DNA of 56,025 nucleotides from Cohaesibacter celericrescens (GTDB taxonomy: Bacteria; Pseudomonadota; Alphaproteobacteria; Rhizobiales; Cohaesibacteraceae). How positions within the stretch are numbered: the first letter of the stretch is position 1; every line of letters begins with the position of its first letter. The notes beneath the pieces are model-generated. The model ran no database searches, was not told where the DNA came from, and saw only the letters and a list, made by a program, of their open reading frames with translations. The translations under genes were made by a program, and so were the position numbers. Below, one piece after another: positions 26,199 through 34,150 of the stretch. The stretch is taken from NCBI RefSeq assembly GCF_002866925.1, contig NZ_PKUQ01000003.1:1-56025 (forward strand). Reading direction: 5' to 3'.

Positions 26199-27024
26199 TC
26201 ATCGGCTTTTCAATGCCGAAACGACGCAGGATAGCAACATCAGACTGCCCATAGCCGTCACTTCTGCGACACACAGGGCGACAATGGCAATCAGCGGAAT
26301 GCTATCAACCAGACCGGAAACTGCACTTCCAATTGCACCGGACATGAAGGTGATAGAGGCATCATAACGACGTTCCTGTAGCTTTTCCGACATACGCGGC
26401 ACGTAATACACTGCGATAGCAGCGCACAGCGGCAGAATAGTGGTGACGAAACCAACCAATAAGTCAACTTTGGTGCCCATCAGCATGGAGATTTACGTCG
26501 GCAGAAAGAAGTAGAACCCATACCCGCACCGTAATCCTGATCAGGCATCAATAAAGCACGCGTAAATCCAGCAGTGATTTCTACACACCTTTTGGTCCGT
26601 GGGCAAGCGGTGCGTCAAACAGAAAATAGCTGGTGACGCATGCGCGGATATACTGCGGGAGCCAGAAAGTCAGATAAAGAATGACCCCGGGGAAGAAACC
26701 CGCTTCTCTGACGCCAAGCAGGAAGCGTAAGAAGATAAAAACCGACACCGTGTGGGCGAACATCATTGACGCAGACACAAGGCCCGAGGTCACCATAATA
26801 CCCGCAAGCCAAACGCGAGCGCCGATACGATAAAGAAGATACCGGCGCCGAAAGCGTAAGCCGCATAACTCAGGCCGGTATCCAGCTGAATAGTCTTATT
26901 TAGCAAAGCCAATGTTGGAACGATCCAGATAGGCCATAATAAACTTCAACGTAACCATCGGGTTGATCCGACGTATGGATTTACGGATTGGAAGTGATAA
27001 ATCCTGATCAGTAGGGTCGAGCAT
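26199..27024 (-). pseudogene. Broken MFS acid-sugar transporter (ACS family)
   Basis: The gene begins well at 27024 (AGAGGTG before the ATG; MLDPTDQDLSLPIRKSIRRI) and reaches the conserved MAYLDRSNIGFA of the anion:cation symporter family, then hits a stop. Further pieces continue in other frames (YAAYAFGAGIFFI, FIFLRFLLGVREAGFFPGVILYLTFWLP, then LVGFVTTILPLCAAIAVYY), with a large internal deletion and a missing C-terminus. Intact relatives are about 430 residues and move acid sugars such as rhamnonate or galactonate next to enolase-superfamily dehydratases. The gene is dead in this window. Confidence 0.85.
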
Positions 27025-27090
27025 AAATCACCTCTTTGTATTTGTCATTATTGTGGTGGCCCAGGCGCGTGCCCGGGCGATAAAGGTTGG

Positions 27091-28203
27091 TTATCTCACG
27101 CTAAAGCGCTCAAGAGCCTCCTGACGAAGCGTGGTGCCTGCACCTGGCGCGGTGGGGAGAGAGTAGTACCCTTCATTGACTTCAACCGGATCGACGAAAC
27201 AGTCCAGCGTCCAGGGAATAAATTCCAGCAATGAGCAGGAAGGATGCGCCATCACCAGATGCAGCTGCGCTTGCATCATGTCACCGTGATGTGGTGTTAC
27301 CGGCAGATTGAAAGCCAGGCCAAGATCGGCAATTTCCCATACCGCCGTCAGACCCCCGCAACGTGTTGCATCCGGTTGCAGGTAGTCCACCGCACCCGCC
27401 AGTACAAACTCTTTAAAGGAATCGAATTGATAGAGCAGCTCACCCAGCGCAATCGGCGTGTTGATACGTTCAGCCAGCATACGGTGGCTCGCGACGTCAT
27501 CGTGCCACATCGGCTCTTCAAACCAGGTGATATCGAAATCCGCGAGCCGCGAGCCGTACTGCTTGGCGGTACTGATGTCCCATTTGGCGTTCGCGTCGAC
27601 CATCAGATTCACGTCATCGCCAATCGCCTTTCTGACAGCCTCAATACGTTTGAGATCCTCTCGCGGGTCCGGCTTACCGATTTTCATCTTTATGGCATTA
27701 AATCCTTCTTCAAAAATCATTTTTTTGCAGTCATCAACCAGCTCCGCCGTATCGCGGACCAGCCAGCCGCAGTCAGTGTTATAGGCGAGAACGCGGTTGT
27801 TTTTCGAACCGCCAAAGACTTTCCACAGAGGCTGCTCCACCATTTTTGCTTTGAGATCCCACAGCGCGATATCAATGGCGGAGAGCGCCATTTGCATCAA
27901 GCCGCCGCGACCGACCCAGATATTGGTCGAACTGCGTGACATCTTGCGATGCAGGTAGCGAACTTCGCTGGCGTCCTCGCCGATCAGCATTGGGCCGAAA
28001 ACGTCCTGAATGATGGTGGTGATAAGGCGGTCGGTGGTGATGTCGGCGTGCGTCCCGGTATAACCATAGCCAACAAGACCGGTATCCGTTTCGATCATCA
28101 CCCCCGGCATTCCCCAATGGGTAATGCTATGGGTTGAGTCGCCAATAATATTTTTTGTAACCGGCACATGCATAATAAACGTGGTGAGTTTGGTGATTTT
28201 CAT
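27091..28203 (-). CDS. Enolase-superfamily acid-sugar dehydratase (mandelate racemase group)
   Basis: A 370-residue enzyme. An N-terminal capping domain is followed by the barrel with the KxK motif (IKMKIGKP, about 166-173), metal ligands Asp in MVDANAKWD, Glu in WFEEPMW and Glu in ALGELLYQF, an Asp in QPDATRCGG and His in TPHHGDMM. The Asp-His pair and KxK are the acid/base groups of the mandelate racemase subgroup. Most such neighbours of MFS acid-sugar carriers dehydrate hexonates or hexarates; the substrate is not assignable here. AGGA lies 7 bases before the ATG. The gene looks intact although its transporter is broken, so it may be orphaned. Base and codon use suggest acquisition from an enterobacterium. 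Confidence 0.85.
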   Translation of the reverse strand: MKITKLTTFIMHVPVTKNIIGDSTHSITHWGMPGVMIETDTGLVGYGYTGTHADITTDRLITTIIQDVFGPMLIGEDASEVRYLHRKMSRSSTNIWVGRGGLMQMALSAIDIALWDLKAKMVEQPLWKVFGGSKNNRVLAYNTDCGWLVRDTAELVDDCKKMIFEEGFNAIKMKIGKPDPREDLKRIEAVRKAIGDDVNLMVDANAKWDISTAKQYGSRLADFDITWFEEPMWHDDVASHRMLAERINTPIALGELLYQFDSFKEFVLAGAVDYLQPDATRCGGLTAVWEIADLGLAFNLPVTPHHGDMMQAQLHLVMAHPSCSLLEFIPWTLDCFVDPVEVNEGYYSLPTAPGAGTTLRQEALERFSVR

Positions 28204-28451
28204 TGCGGATTCCTGTGTCTGAATGTCCTAACGGATGGCAGCACCGTAGCAACGGCCTTCCCGCAAGTCTGTCAAACGGTTGACACTTCCTCGGAAGCGG
28301 AGGGATTAACTGAGTTTTTAAACGGATCGCAAACTTGGCCGCTGCCCGATGGGGGAACCGGCGATTGATCTTGCTCTGCGCCCTAAAAAGGGAATCGTTC
28401 AGAATTAGAGTTTTCACGCTATTCTTTCGGCAGGGAGAAGGAACGAAAGCA

Positions 28452-28610
28452 ATAAAAGCATCGAAGTTTTCGAACACCCAGAAGGCATTTATTCTGAAGC
28501 TGAGTGACGATTGCGTGCCTGTTGCAGAGATCTATAGGAAAGTCGGCATCAGTCAGGCGACTATTTCAACTGGAAAAGAAGTATGGTGGATTAACGCCTG
28601 ATGAGACGCG
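28452..28610 (+). pseudogene. IS3-family OrfA remnant
   Basis: The reading KASKFSNTQKAFILKLSDD with VAEIYRKVGISQATI is the N-terminal HTH of an IS3/IS911-type OrfA. The natural start codon appears to have mutated to ATA (28452). A frameshift then leads to KKYGGLTPDETRR, after which similarity stops. No OrfB follows. It lies just upstream of the acid-sugar dehydratase block and could be a trace of its arrival. The following 28611-29020 shows no gene I can support. Confidence 0.7.
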
Positions 28611-29020
28611 CCGGCCATCCTCGACTGGTTCGTTCACAACGCCTGTCGCATCAAATTGGAGGGACAATCTTTCCGAAAGACTCAAGCCAATATGGGTGAC
28701 GAAACCGACCTCACATGATACCTAAACCTTAAGGCCTCAAAACGGTCTGCAAAGGGTGTCCGAATGCTCCAGAATCCGCAAACGAGATGAGCAGATTTCG
28801 CCATCGGCAGTTGGGGCGCGTAATCGGAGCCTTGTATCCGATTGTTTAATAGGATCAATATTTACCGCATCAATATTTGGAGCTATCCGCTGAAGACTAG
28901 CTCTCTTCACAGTTTCATGAATTTTCTGTAACCGCTGTTCTGCTGATAATAGAACCAAACCTTGATGGCGTTGCCTATCGACTTTTTACCGCCCCGTCCA
29001 GATTTACCTATAGCTCCCCA

Positions 29021-29067
29021 AATGCTGCACAGTGCATGAACGGCAGCTTCCTGAAAGCCGCAGCATT
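29021..29067 (+). repeat. Dispersed intergenic hairpin repeat, copy B
   Basis: AATGCTGCACAGTGCATGAA is followed by CGGCAGCTTCCTGAAAGCCG and CAGCATT. It has the same order and length as copies at 56, 29661 and 37677; the arms CGGCAGCTT and AAAGCCG can pair. Confidence 0.6.
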
Positions 29068-29170
29068 TTGTCCGATCAAACTCACACTATGCGGACAAAG
29101 CTGCCACTTGTAAAAGTTGTGAATTAGGCTATTGATCTTTCTGGGAATAGTATCAAAATAGGTCTTTGTT

Positions 29171-29560
29171 ATGAAGAAATTTTTCGTATTTACGATCTTT
29201 CACATCTGGGCATCTTTGACCATCAGCGGACCAACAATTGCTGGAGGCTACGAGTGCAGTTTTACGACTTCATGCTATGAAGAAACCGGATGTTTGTCGA
29301 AGACATTGGTCGTGGAAGTGATCGACAAATTGGGAAAAACAGCGGATCTCGTCTCCCCGGGGAATACTTTCCCCATGATAAAGTACGAAGATGAAGATGA
29401 TGGGATAGCCTCTGGTACCGTAGCTTACACTTCGCTCTTAACAATGGACAGCATGTATATGTTGACGATATATCCCAACCAATCATCTAGGCTTAGCGTC
29501 CACGCATATCTGAACGATGCATATGCATTGCAATTCCGAGGTACATGTGCGGTCAAATAG
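29171..29560 (+). CDS. Small secreted cysteine-containing protein, unknown
   Basis: A 129-residue protein with a signal peptide (about 1-24, ending TIAGG) and a mature part that opens with a cysteine cluster (YECSFTTSCYEETGC) and ends with a lone Cys near the terminus (RGTCAVK), which could form two disulfides. I do not recognise a characterised family, though small secreted proteins with this ECSFTTxC opening are familiar from roseobacter-type genomes. It stands alone between two copies of the dispersed repeat. Confidence 0.65.
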   Translation: MKKFFVFTIFHIWASLTISGPTIAGGYECSFTTSCYEETGCLSKTLVVEVIDKLGKTADLVSPGNTFPMIKYEDEDDGIASGTVAYTSLLTMDSMYMLTIYPNQSSRLSVHAYLNDAYALQFRGTCAVK

Positions 29561-29660
29561 GGCTCATTGCGGCCTAGTGCAACGCGATACAGATGTGGCC
29601 GACCGTGGCCCGCCACATGCATTCTCGGCCCAAACCGGGCATTGGCCGAGCGCCCGATAT

Positions 29661-29708
29661 TGCAATGCAGCTTTCTTAAGGCTGCCATTCGTTTCGCGTG
29701 CAGCATGT
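29661..29708 (-). repeat. Dispersed intergenic hairpin repeat, copy C
   Basis: In reverse orientation: ACATGCTGCACGCGAAACGA, then ATGGCAGCCTTAAGAAAGCT and GCATTGC. It matches the other three copies in order and spacing. The remaining part of 29561-29897 holds no supported gene. Confidence 0.6.
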
Positions 29709-29897
29709 CTTCACCTCAGACTTCAGCAACGCGGGACTTTGCAGACATTTGCTGCATCGCTGTGGCTTCGCACCCTTTACGGGAAAATAAACTTGTAAAA
29801 TGGTGAAACCTAACCTTGTTGATGCACTTCACCAAAAGAACAGAGTGCCCAAATCAGAAACTGCAGATAGTTTAAAAAACAAACACATTTATTTGCA

Positions 29898-30593
29898 TTA
29901 CAGCACTGGTACTTTAAAATCCTCTAGAATGTTGAGCAATTCTGTTGAGGCCCTATTTCGGTGTTGCCGAAACAATGCACCCGCCTTTTTTGCTTCCCCG
30001 TTGCGCAAATATTCGAGGATTTTTCGATGATCTTGGGTTGATTTGACTGGTTTTTTCCGCAATCTCAGCGTCATCATTCGGGCTCTGTGGGCTTGATCGA
30101 TAAGTGCGGAGACAATTTTGTTGAGGCGCTCATTGCCATTTATCTCCAATAGGGCTCGATGGAAGCGATCATCTGCTTCTGCCCATGCAATAAGATCATT
30201 TGCATCCAAGGCTTGTTCCATTTCCGAGGTGGCTTGTTCCAGAGGGGCTAAATCTTCTTCTGTCAGACCACGGCGAGCAATGTTTTCTGCAGCGCTAGGT
30301 TCCAGCGCCGAAAGGATTTCATAAATCTCACGCATGTCTTTGGCTTGGATTGGCAACACTCTAACGCCACGCCGCGGAATCAATTCAACAAGACCCTCGC
30401 TCTGCAACTGGATCAAGGCTTCACGCACAGGCGTACGGCTCATGTTGAGCCAAGCGGCTACTTCCGGTTCAGGAGCTTGATAGCCAGGCAACAATTCGTT
30501 GGTGAGAATTGCATGCTTAAGTCGATTGTAGGCATCGTCTACAAACGTTCGTTTAATCACTTTTTCTGGCATTGGAACAGGTTGCATTGTCAT
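29898..30593 (-). CDS. GntR-family regulator, FadR/FCD subfamily
   Basis: A 231-residue regulator. The N-terminal winged HTH shows the GntR pattern (DAYNRLKHAILTNELLPGYQAPEPEVAAWLNMSRTPVREALIQLQSEGLVELIPRRGVRVLPI). The C-terminal FCD domain (EIYEILSALEPSAAENIARRG, later DDRFHRALLEINGNERL with metal-binding histidines) senses a small organic acid. It is convergent with nothing: it is read away from the TRAP operon behind it and faces left. It is the likely controller of the TRAP and tetronate genes; its own promoter has a perfect 6-4-6 palindrome at 30655. Confidence 0.88.
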   Translation of the reverse strand: MTMQPVPMPEKVIKRTFVDDAYNRLKHAILTNELLPGYQAPEPEVAAWLNMSRTPVREALIQLQSEGLVELIPRRGVRVLPIQAKDMREIYEILSALEPSAAENIARRGLTEEDLAPLEQATSEMEQALDANDLIAWAEADDRFHRALLEINGNERLNKIVSALIDQAHRARMMTLRLRKKPVKSTQDHRKILEYLRNGEAKKAGALFRQHRNRASTELLNILEDFKVPVL

Positions 30594-30654
30594 TTAGAAT
30601 CCCTTCAGGGGACTATAGGCAGCGCAAAACAAAATTCAAAGCTATATTCAATAA

Positions 30655-30670
30655 TGCATTCATCAATGCA
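30655..30670. promoter_or_regulatory. Candidate FCD-GntR operator
   Basis: TGCATT-CATC-AATGCA is a perfect 6-4-6 palindrome 62 bases before the GntR start. TGTATT-CATT-AATTTA at 33932-33947, in the TRAP/dehydrogenase promoter, has the same core (ATTCATYAAT) with two arm mismatches. Confidence 0.5.
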
Positions 30671-30690
30671 AGAAACATAGGTTATTGATC

Positions 30691-30729
30691 TGCGTGCAAA
30701 CAATTCTGAAACTGATATCTTTGCACGCA
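30691..30729 (-). terminator. Long-arm hairpin after the TRAP operon
   Basis: TGCGTGCAAA and TTTGCACGCA form perfect 10-base arms around a 19-base loop, starting 5 bases after the stop of the 41-residue protein gene. No U-run follows, so it may stabilise or partly terminate the transcript. Confidence 0.45.
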
Positions 30730-30734
30730 AATCC

Positions 30735-30860
30735 TCACATGAATCCAGAAGCATAACTGATCAGGAACCAAAGGAGAGCAGCCACTCCTAAAGCGCCGAA
30801 GATTTCTGGCCACCAGCCAAAATCGTAAATTTGATTCTCAGGTTCATCGGCAAGTTTCAT
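30735..30860 (-). CDS. 41-residue single-span membrane protein of the TRAP operon
   Basis: A short frame of 41 residues starts with an acidic, soluble head (MKLADEPENQIYDFGWWPEI) and continues as one hydrophobic helix (FGALGVAALLWFLISYASG, about 21-39). AGGAG lies 10 bases before the ATG, and the gene begins 13 bases after the DctM stop on the same strand. Placement, ribosome site and clean membrane span support a real small protein, perhaps an accessory subunit of the TRAP permease. I know no named family for it. Confidence 0.6.
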   Translation of the reverse strand: MKLADEPENQIYDFGWWPEIFGALGVAALLWFLISYASGFM

Positions 30861-30873
30861 GTCAAATTTTCTC

Positions 30874-32187
30874 CTATTTACCCAAGCTCGGTAACCACAG
30901 GGCGATTTCGGGGAAGATGATTACAAGTGTCAATCCAATCAACTGGAGCCCGATGAACGGCAGAACAGCGGCAAAAATCTCCTGTAATGTCACGTCTTTG
31001 GGGGCTACACTTTTGAGGTAAAAGCAAGCGGGCCCGAAGGGCGGTGATAACATATAGATTTGGATATTCATCGCGAACAGGACACCAAACCACACAGGAT
31101 CATAACCAAGATTCACAACGACAGGAGCGAAGACAGGCACTGTAATAAATACAATGGCGATCCAATCCATAAAAGTGCCCAGTAGCATGATTATCGCCAT
31201 CATAATGAGGATGACAACGATTGGAGCAACGTCCATACCCGTAAGCAATCCTTTGATGAACGAAGTGCCACCCAAAATATTGTAAATGCCAACCAAACTG
31301 ACGGCACCAACGATCAACCAAACGATTGATCCGGTGGTTATCACTGTAGCCCAAAGTCCTTCACGCAAGCCTTTCATAGACATTTCACCCCGAAGCCAAG
31401 CGATCAACACAGAGCCGGTTGCGCCCAACGCTGCCGATTCAGTTACGGTTGCAAGTCCAGTATAGATTGAACCCAGGACACCACCGATCAACAGGAAGGG
31501 CAAGATAAGTCCTTTGAGGTATTTTACCCTTTTGGGCAGTGGCAAATACGCTTCAGGTGCGTCGTAGGCAGGACCCAAAGACGGGTTCAACCGGGTGCGA
31601 ATGAGTATATATGCCACATAAAGTGAAGCGAGCAAAAAGCCTGGTAAGAAACCTGCGGAAAAAAGGTCCTTCACAGAAACACCGGCTTCGGATCCATATA
31701 CAATTAATACCACGGAAGGTGGGATCAGGGTCGCGAGTGAACCTGACGCAGCAATGGTGCCGATAGACAGCTTTCTATCATAGCCAAGTCGGAACATTTG
31801 TGGCAGGGCAATAAGCCCCAACAGGACAATCTCGCCGCCGACGATGCCAGACATAGCCGCCAAAATGACTGATACAAACACAGTCTGAACGGCGACGCCG
31901 CCTTTCATCCGCCCGCCCAGAATTGCCATTGAATCAAACAGGTCTCTGGCTATTCCTCCTCGCTCCAAAATATTTGCCATAAAAACAAAAAATGGAACTG
32001 CGACGAGTGTGTATTTTTCAAAAACATGAACAACATTAGATGACACAAGGATCAAGCCAGGTGCTCCGAAGCTGAGCAAAGCCGCTGATATAGAGACCAG
32101 CAACGTGGACGCCCCCAGAGGGACCCCAACAGCCATGAGAGTAAATAGGCTTGCCACAATAAGCAGGGTAATGACTTCAATGCCCAT
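30874..32187 (-). CDS. dctM: TRAP transporter large permease (DctM)
   Basis: A 437-residue membrane protein with about twelve hydrophobic segments of the DctM fold. Typical stretches are the N-terminal GVPLGASTLL, FVFMANILERGGIARDLFD, LIPPSVVLIVYGSEAGVSVKDLFSAGFLPGFLLA and MDWIAIVFITVPVFAPVVVNLGYDPVWFGVLFAMNIQIYMLSPPFGPACFYLK. It provides the sodium-driven transport path of a three-part importer, with the DctQ and DctP genes just upstream (3-base gap to DctQ). The likely substrate is a C4 sugar acid, judged from the OtnK/OtnC genes across the divergent promoter. Confidence 0.92.
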   Translation of the reverse strand: MGIEVITLLIVASLFTLMAVGVPLGASTLLVSISAALLSFGAPGLILVSSNVVHVFEKYTLVAVPFFVFMANILERGGIARDLFDSMAILGGRMKGGVAVQTVFVSVILAAMSGIVGGEIVLLGLIALPQMFRLGYDRKLSIGTIAASGSLATLIPPSVVLIVYGSEAGVSVKDLFSAGFLPGFLLASLYVAYILIRTRLNPSLGPAYDAPEAYLPLPKRVKYLKGLILPFLLIGGVLGSIYTGLATVTESAALGATGSVLIAWLRGEMSMKGLREGLWATVITTGSIVWLIVGAVSLVGIYNILGGTSFIKGLLTGMDVAPIVVILIMMAIIMLLGTFMDWIAIVFITVPVFAPVVVNLGYDPVWFGVLFAMNIQIYMLSPPFGPACFYLKSVAPKDVTLQEIFAAVLPFIGLQLIGLTLVIIFPEIALWLPSLGK

Positions 32188-32190
32188 TGA

Positions 32191-32727
32191 TTAATCCTCC
32201 AAATCTGCACAGAGATTTACATGGACGGGGTCTTTTTCGTTTCCATTTTTTCTCGTCTTCAAAAAATTTGCCAATAATTGTAGGGCATAAAGCACCAATG
32301 CAACCATCAGCATAACCTTCAGATAGGAAGGGACCGGCGGATTAAATGCACTGCCTGACCGTTCCATATGTGCAATTGCCTGCATAGATGGTTTCCAGTT
32401 GGCCCACATAAGTCCCGATACGGCTAACAGACTCAATAAGAGAGCTATTTTACGCATAGCGTTCCACATTTTAGCACCAACAATGAGCTCCATCACAGTC
32501 ACAGTAATGTGCCTATTTTGTTGGGTGACTGCGGCAGCCGATAACATCCAGGCTGTCCCACACATTGCTATGATGGCTTCGGTAGTCCAAACCGTTGGTG
32601 CGTTCAAAACGTAACGGGTAAAAACTTCATACACCGATAGAATGATCGCTGCGAGGTAGAATGCCCCGCAGGATTTACCTATGAACACACTTAGGCGCTC
32701 AACCAGTTCCACGAAACGTTGGCGCAT
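32191..32727 (-). CDS. dctQ: TRAP transporter small permease (DctQ)
   Basis: A 178-residue four-span membrane protein of the DctQ family. Marks are the N-terminal LSVFIGKSCGAFYLAAIILSVYEVFTRYVLNAPTVWTTE and the family signature TQQNRHITVTVM near 75-87. ATG at 32727 is chosen because GGAGGAAGCA precedes it; a longer GTG start at 32745 is possible. It lies between the large permease and the binding protein of the same operon. Confidence 0.88.
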   Translation of the reverse strand: MRQRFVELVERLSVFIGKSCGAFYLAAIILSVYEVFTRYVLNAPTVWTTEAIIAMCGTAWMLSAAAVTQQNRHITVTVMELIVGAKMWNAMRKIALLLSLLAVSGLMWANWKPSMQAIAHMERSGSAFNPPVPSYLKVMLMVALVLYALQLLANFLKTRKNGNEKDPVHVNLCADLED

Positions 32728-32805
32728 TGCTTCCTCCCAAACCACGTCCTGATATAAAAAGAGTGACCAGCAAAACCAGTCACTCCAGTAACAACCAATT
32801 TTCGT

Positions 32806-33828
32806 TTATTTTAGAAGACCTTCTGCTTTCATAAATGCAAAATGGACGTCGAGCGCTTTTTGAGCTTTAGGAGATTTGGCTGCTGTTTCTTCCCAAGATT
32901 TGACAGCGATTGTGCGAAAAGCATCACGATCCTCTTGAGCCCAATTGATGACCTCAATATTCGGATCAGCCTGATCACGTTCAACCAACTTTTTGTCTTT
33001 TGCATCAAGTGCGTTCATGAGATCAGCATAAGCAGAATAGAACCAATCAGTTAGTCCTTGTTGCGTTTTTGTGCTCATGCCATCCCACAGTTGTTTATTT
33101 ATAGTAAACTGATGCACTGCCATGGAGTGGATGCCAGGATAGAGCGGGAATTTTGCAATTTGGTGGAAACCGTTTTGATCGTTGTTAACATAGGCTGATG
33201 CATCAGCCGCATCCACGATGCCTTTTTCAAGCGATGTAAAAACTTCGGAGAATGGGATATTGGAAGGGCTTGCTCCTGCTGCGCGGAATACGGTGGCTGC
33301 GAGTCCTTCTGGTGAACGAATTTTAAGACCCTTGAGATCACTTACGCCACGAATAGGCACTTTAGAGACAAGGGCTTCTTTGGATACTGCTCCGCAGCCA
33401 ACAACTTTCAACTTACCTGGCAACGTAGAATCCCAAAGATCCTGTAGTGCAGCGGCACCTCCGCCATCTTTACAGAATTTCTGTACCTGTGCTGGAGTGT
33501 CGTAGCCCGCAATCAAGTCACCCAAAATCGCAAAAGCTGGATCGCGGCCTGAGAAATAGGCGATGGACGTCAGATCACCAGACAGCACGCCAGCAGCAAC
33601 AGTATCTGGCGTTTCATTACGCGGAACAACTGACTTGATTGGCAAAAATTCGATCGCAAGCTCCCCATCGGTCATTTCAGGCAGCTTAGGCGTCCAATGC
33701 TCATTCATGTATTTAAATGAAAAGCCACCGGACTGCGTGGATGTTTGTACGCGCAGGGTTTCGGCCGAAGCTGTGCCTGCGATGAGTAAAGCAACAGCCG
33801 AAGCTGCAATTGCTGATTTCTTAATCAT
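32806..33828 (-). CDS. dctP: TRAP transporter solute-binding protein (DctP, TAXI-unrelated)
   Basis: A 340-residue periplasmic binding protein. ATG at 33828 has AGGAG 5 bases upstream and opens a signal peptide (MIKKSAIAASAVALLIAGTASA); a longer frame to 33876 is unlikely. DctP marks include VPIRGVSDLKGLKIRSPEGLAATVFRAAGASPSNIPFSEVFTSLEKGIVDAADA, which holds the arginine that grips the substrate carboxylate (LKIRS) and the canonical YxAL-type tail of the motif. The first gene of the TRAP operon; divergent from the IMDH-family dehydrogenase across 322 bases. Confidence 0.9.
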   Translation of the reverse strand: MIKKSAIAASAVALLIAGTASAETLRVQTSTQSGGFSFKYMNEHWTPKLPEMTDGELAIEFLPIKSVVPRNETPDTVAAGVLSGDLTSIAYFSGRDPAFAILGDLIAGYDTPAQVQKFCKDGGGAAALQDLWDSTLPGKLKVVGCGAVSKEALVSKVPIRGVSDLKGLKIRSPEGLAATVFRAAGASPSNIPFSEVFTSLEKGIVDAADASAYVNNDQNGFHQIAKFPLYPGIHSMAVHQFTINKQLWDGMSTKTQQGLTDWFYSAYADLMNALDAKDKKLVERDQADPNIEVINWAQEDRDAFRTIAVKSWEETAAKSPKAQKALDVHFAFMKAEGLLK

Positions 33829-34150
33829 GTATCTCCTCCCGACTTGGTCTAGATAGCCAAGCCAACCTGACATCAATCAAGCGAACATGCGAGATTACGT
33901 TCATGTAAACATTCATTTTTTAATCTGTCAATGTATTCATTAATTTATTTGACGAAAGGTTCTAAATGTGAGACTAATTTGGAACAAAACCAGATTATTG
34001 ACGCACTATTATTATTATTAAATGTTATTTATCAATAGTTTATAGTATTTCAAACCAATCGGTGATGTGGTGCCCAGTCAATTTATCGGATCAAAATTTT
34101 TCTGTTTTTTTGATAAAAACTTGGAACTAAATGCCTAGGAGAATTAGATT
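33829..34150. promoter_or_regulatory. A/T-rich divergent promoter between TRAP and tetronate genes
   Basis: This 322-base gap has no reading frame I would accept. It is strongly A/T-rich with TTGACG-like and TATTATTAT stretches, consistent with promoters in both directions. The candidate GntR half-conserved site TGTATTCATTAATTTA lies at 33932-33947. Before the dehydrogenase, TAGGAGAAT precedes the ATG. Confidence 0.55.

Noticed and set aside
27244..27939. 231-residue plus-strand frame opposite the acid-sugar dehydratase
   Set aside because: The enolase motifs are complete on the minus strand, so the long antisense frame is a by-product of codon bias.
28737..28958. 73-residue minus-strand frame in the gap before the secreted protein
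   Set aside because: No ribosome site, no signal and no recognised family; it may be old debris, but there is not enough to call it.
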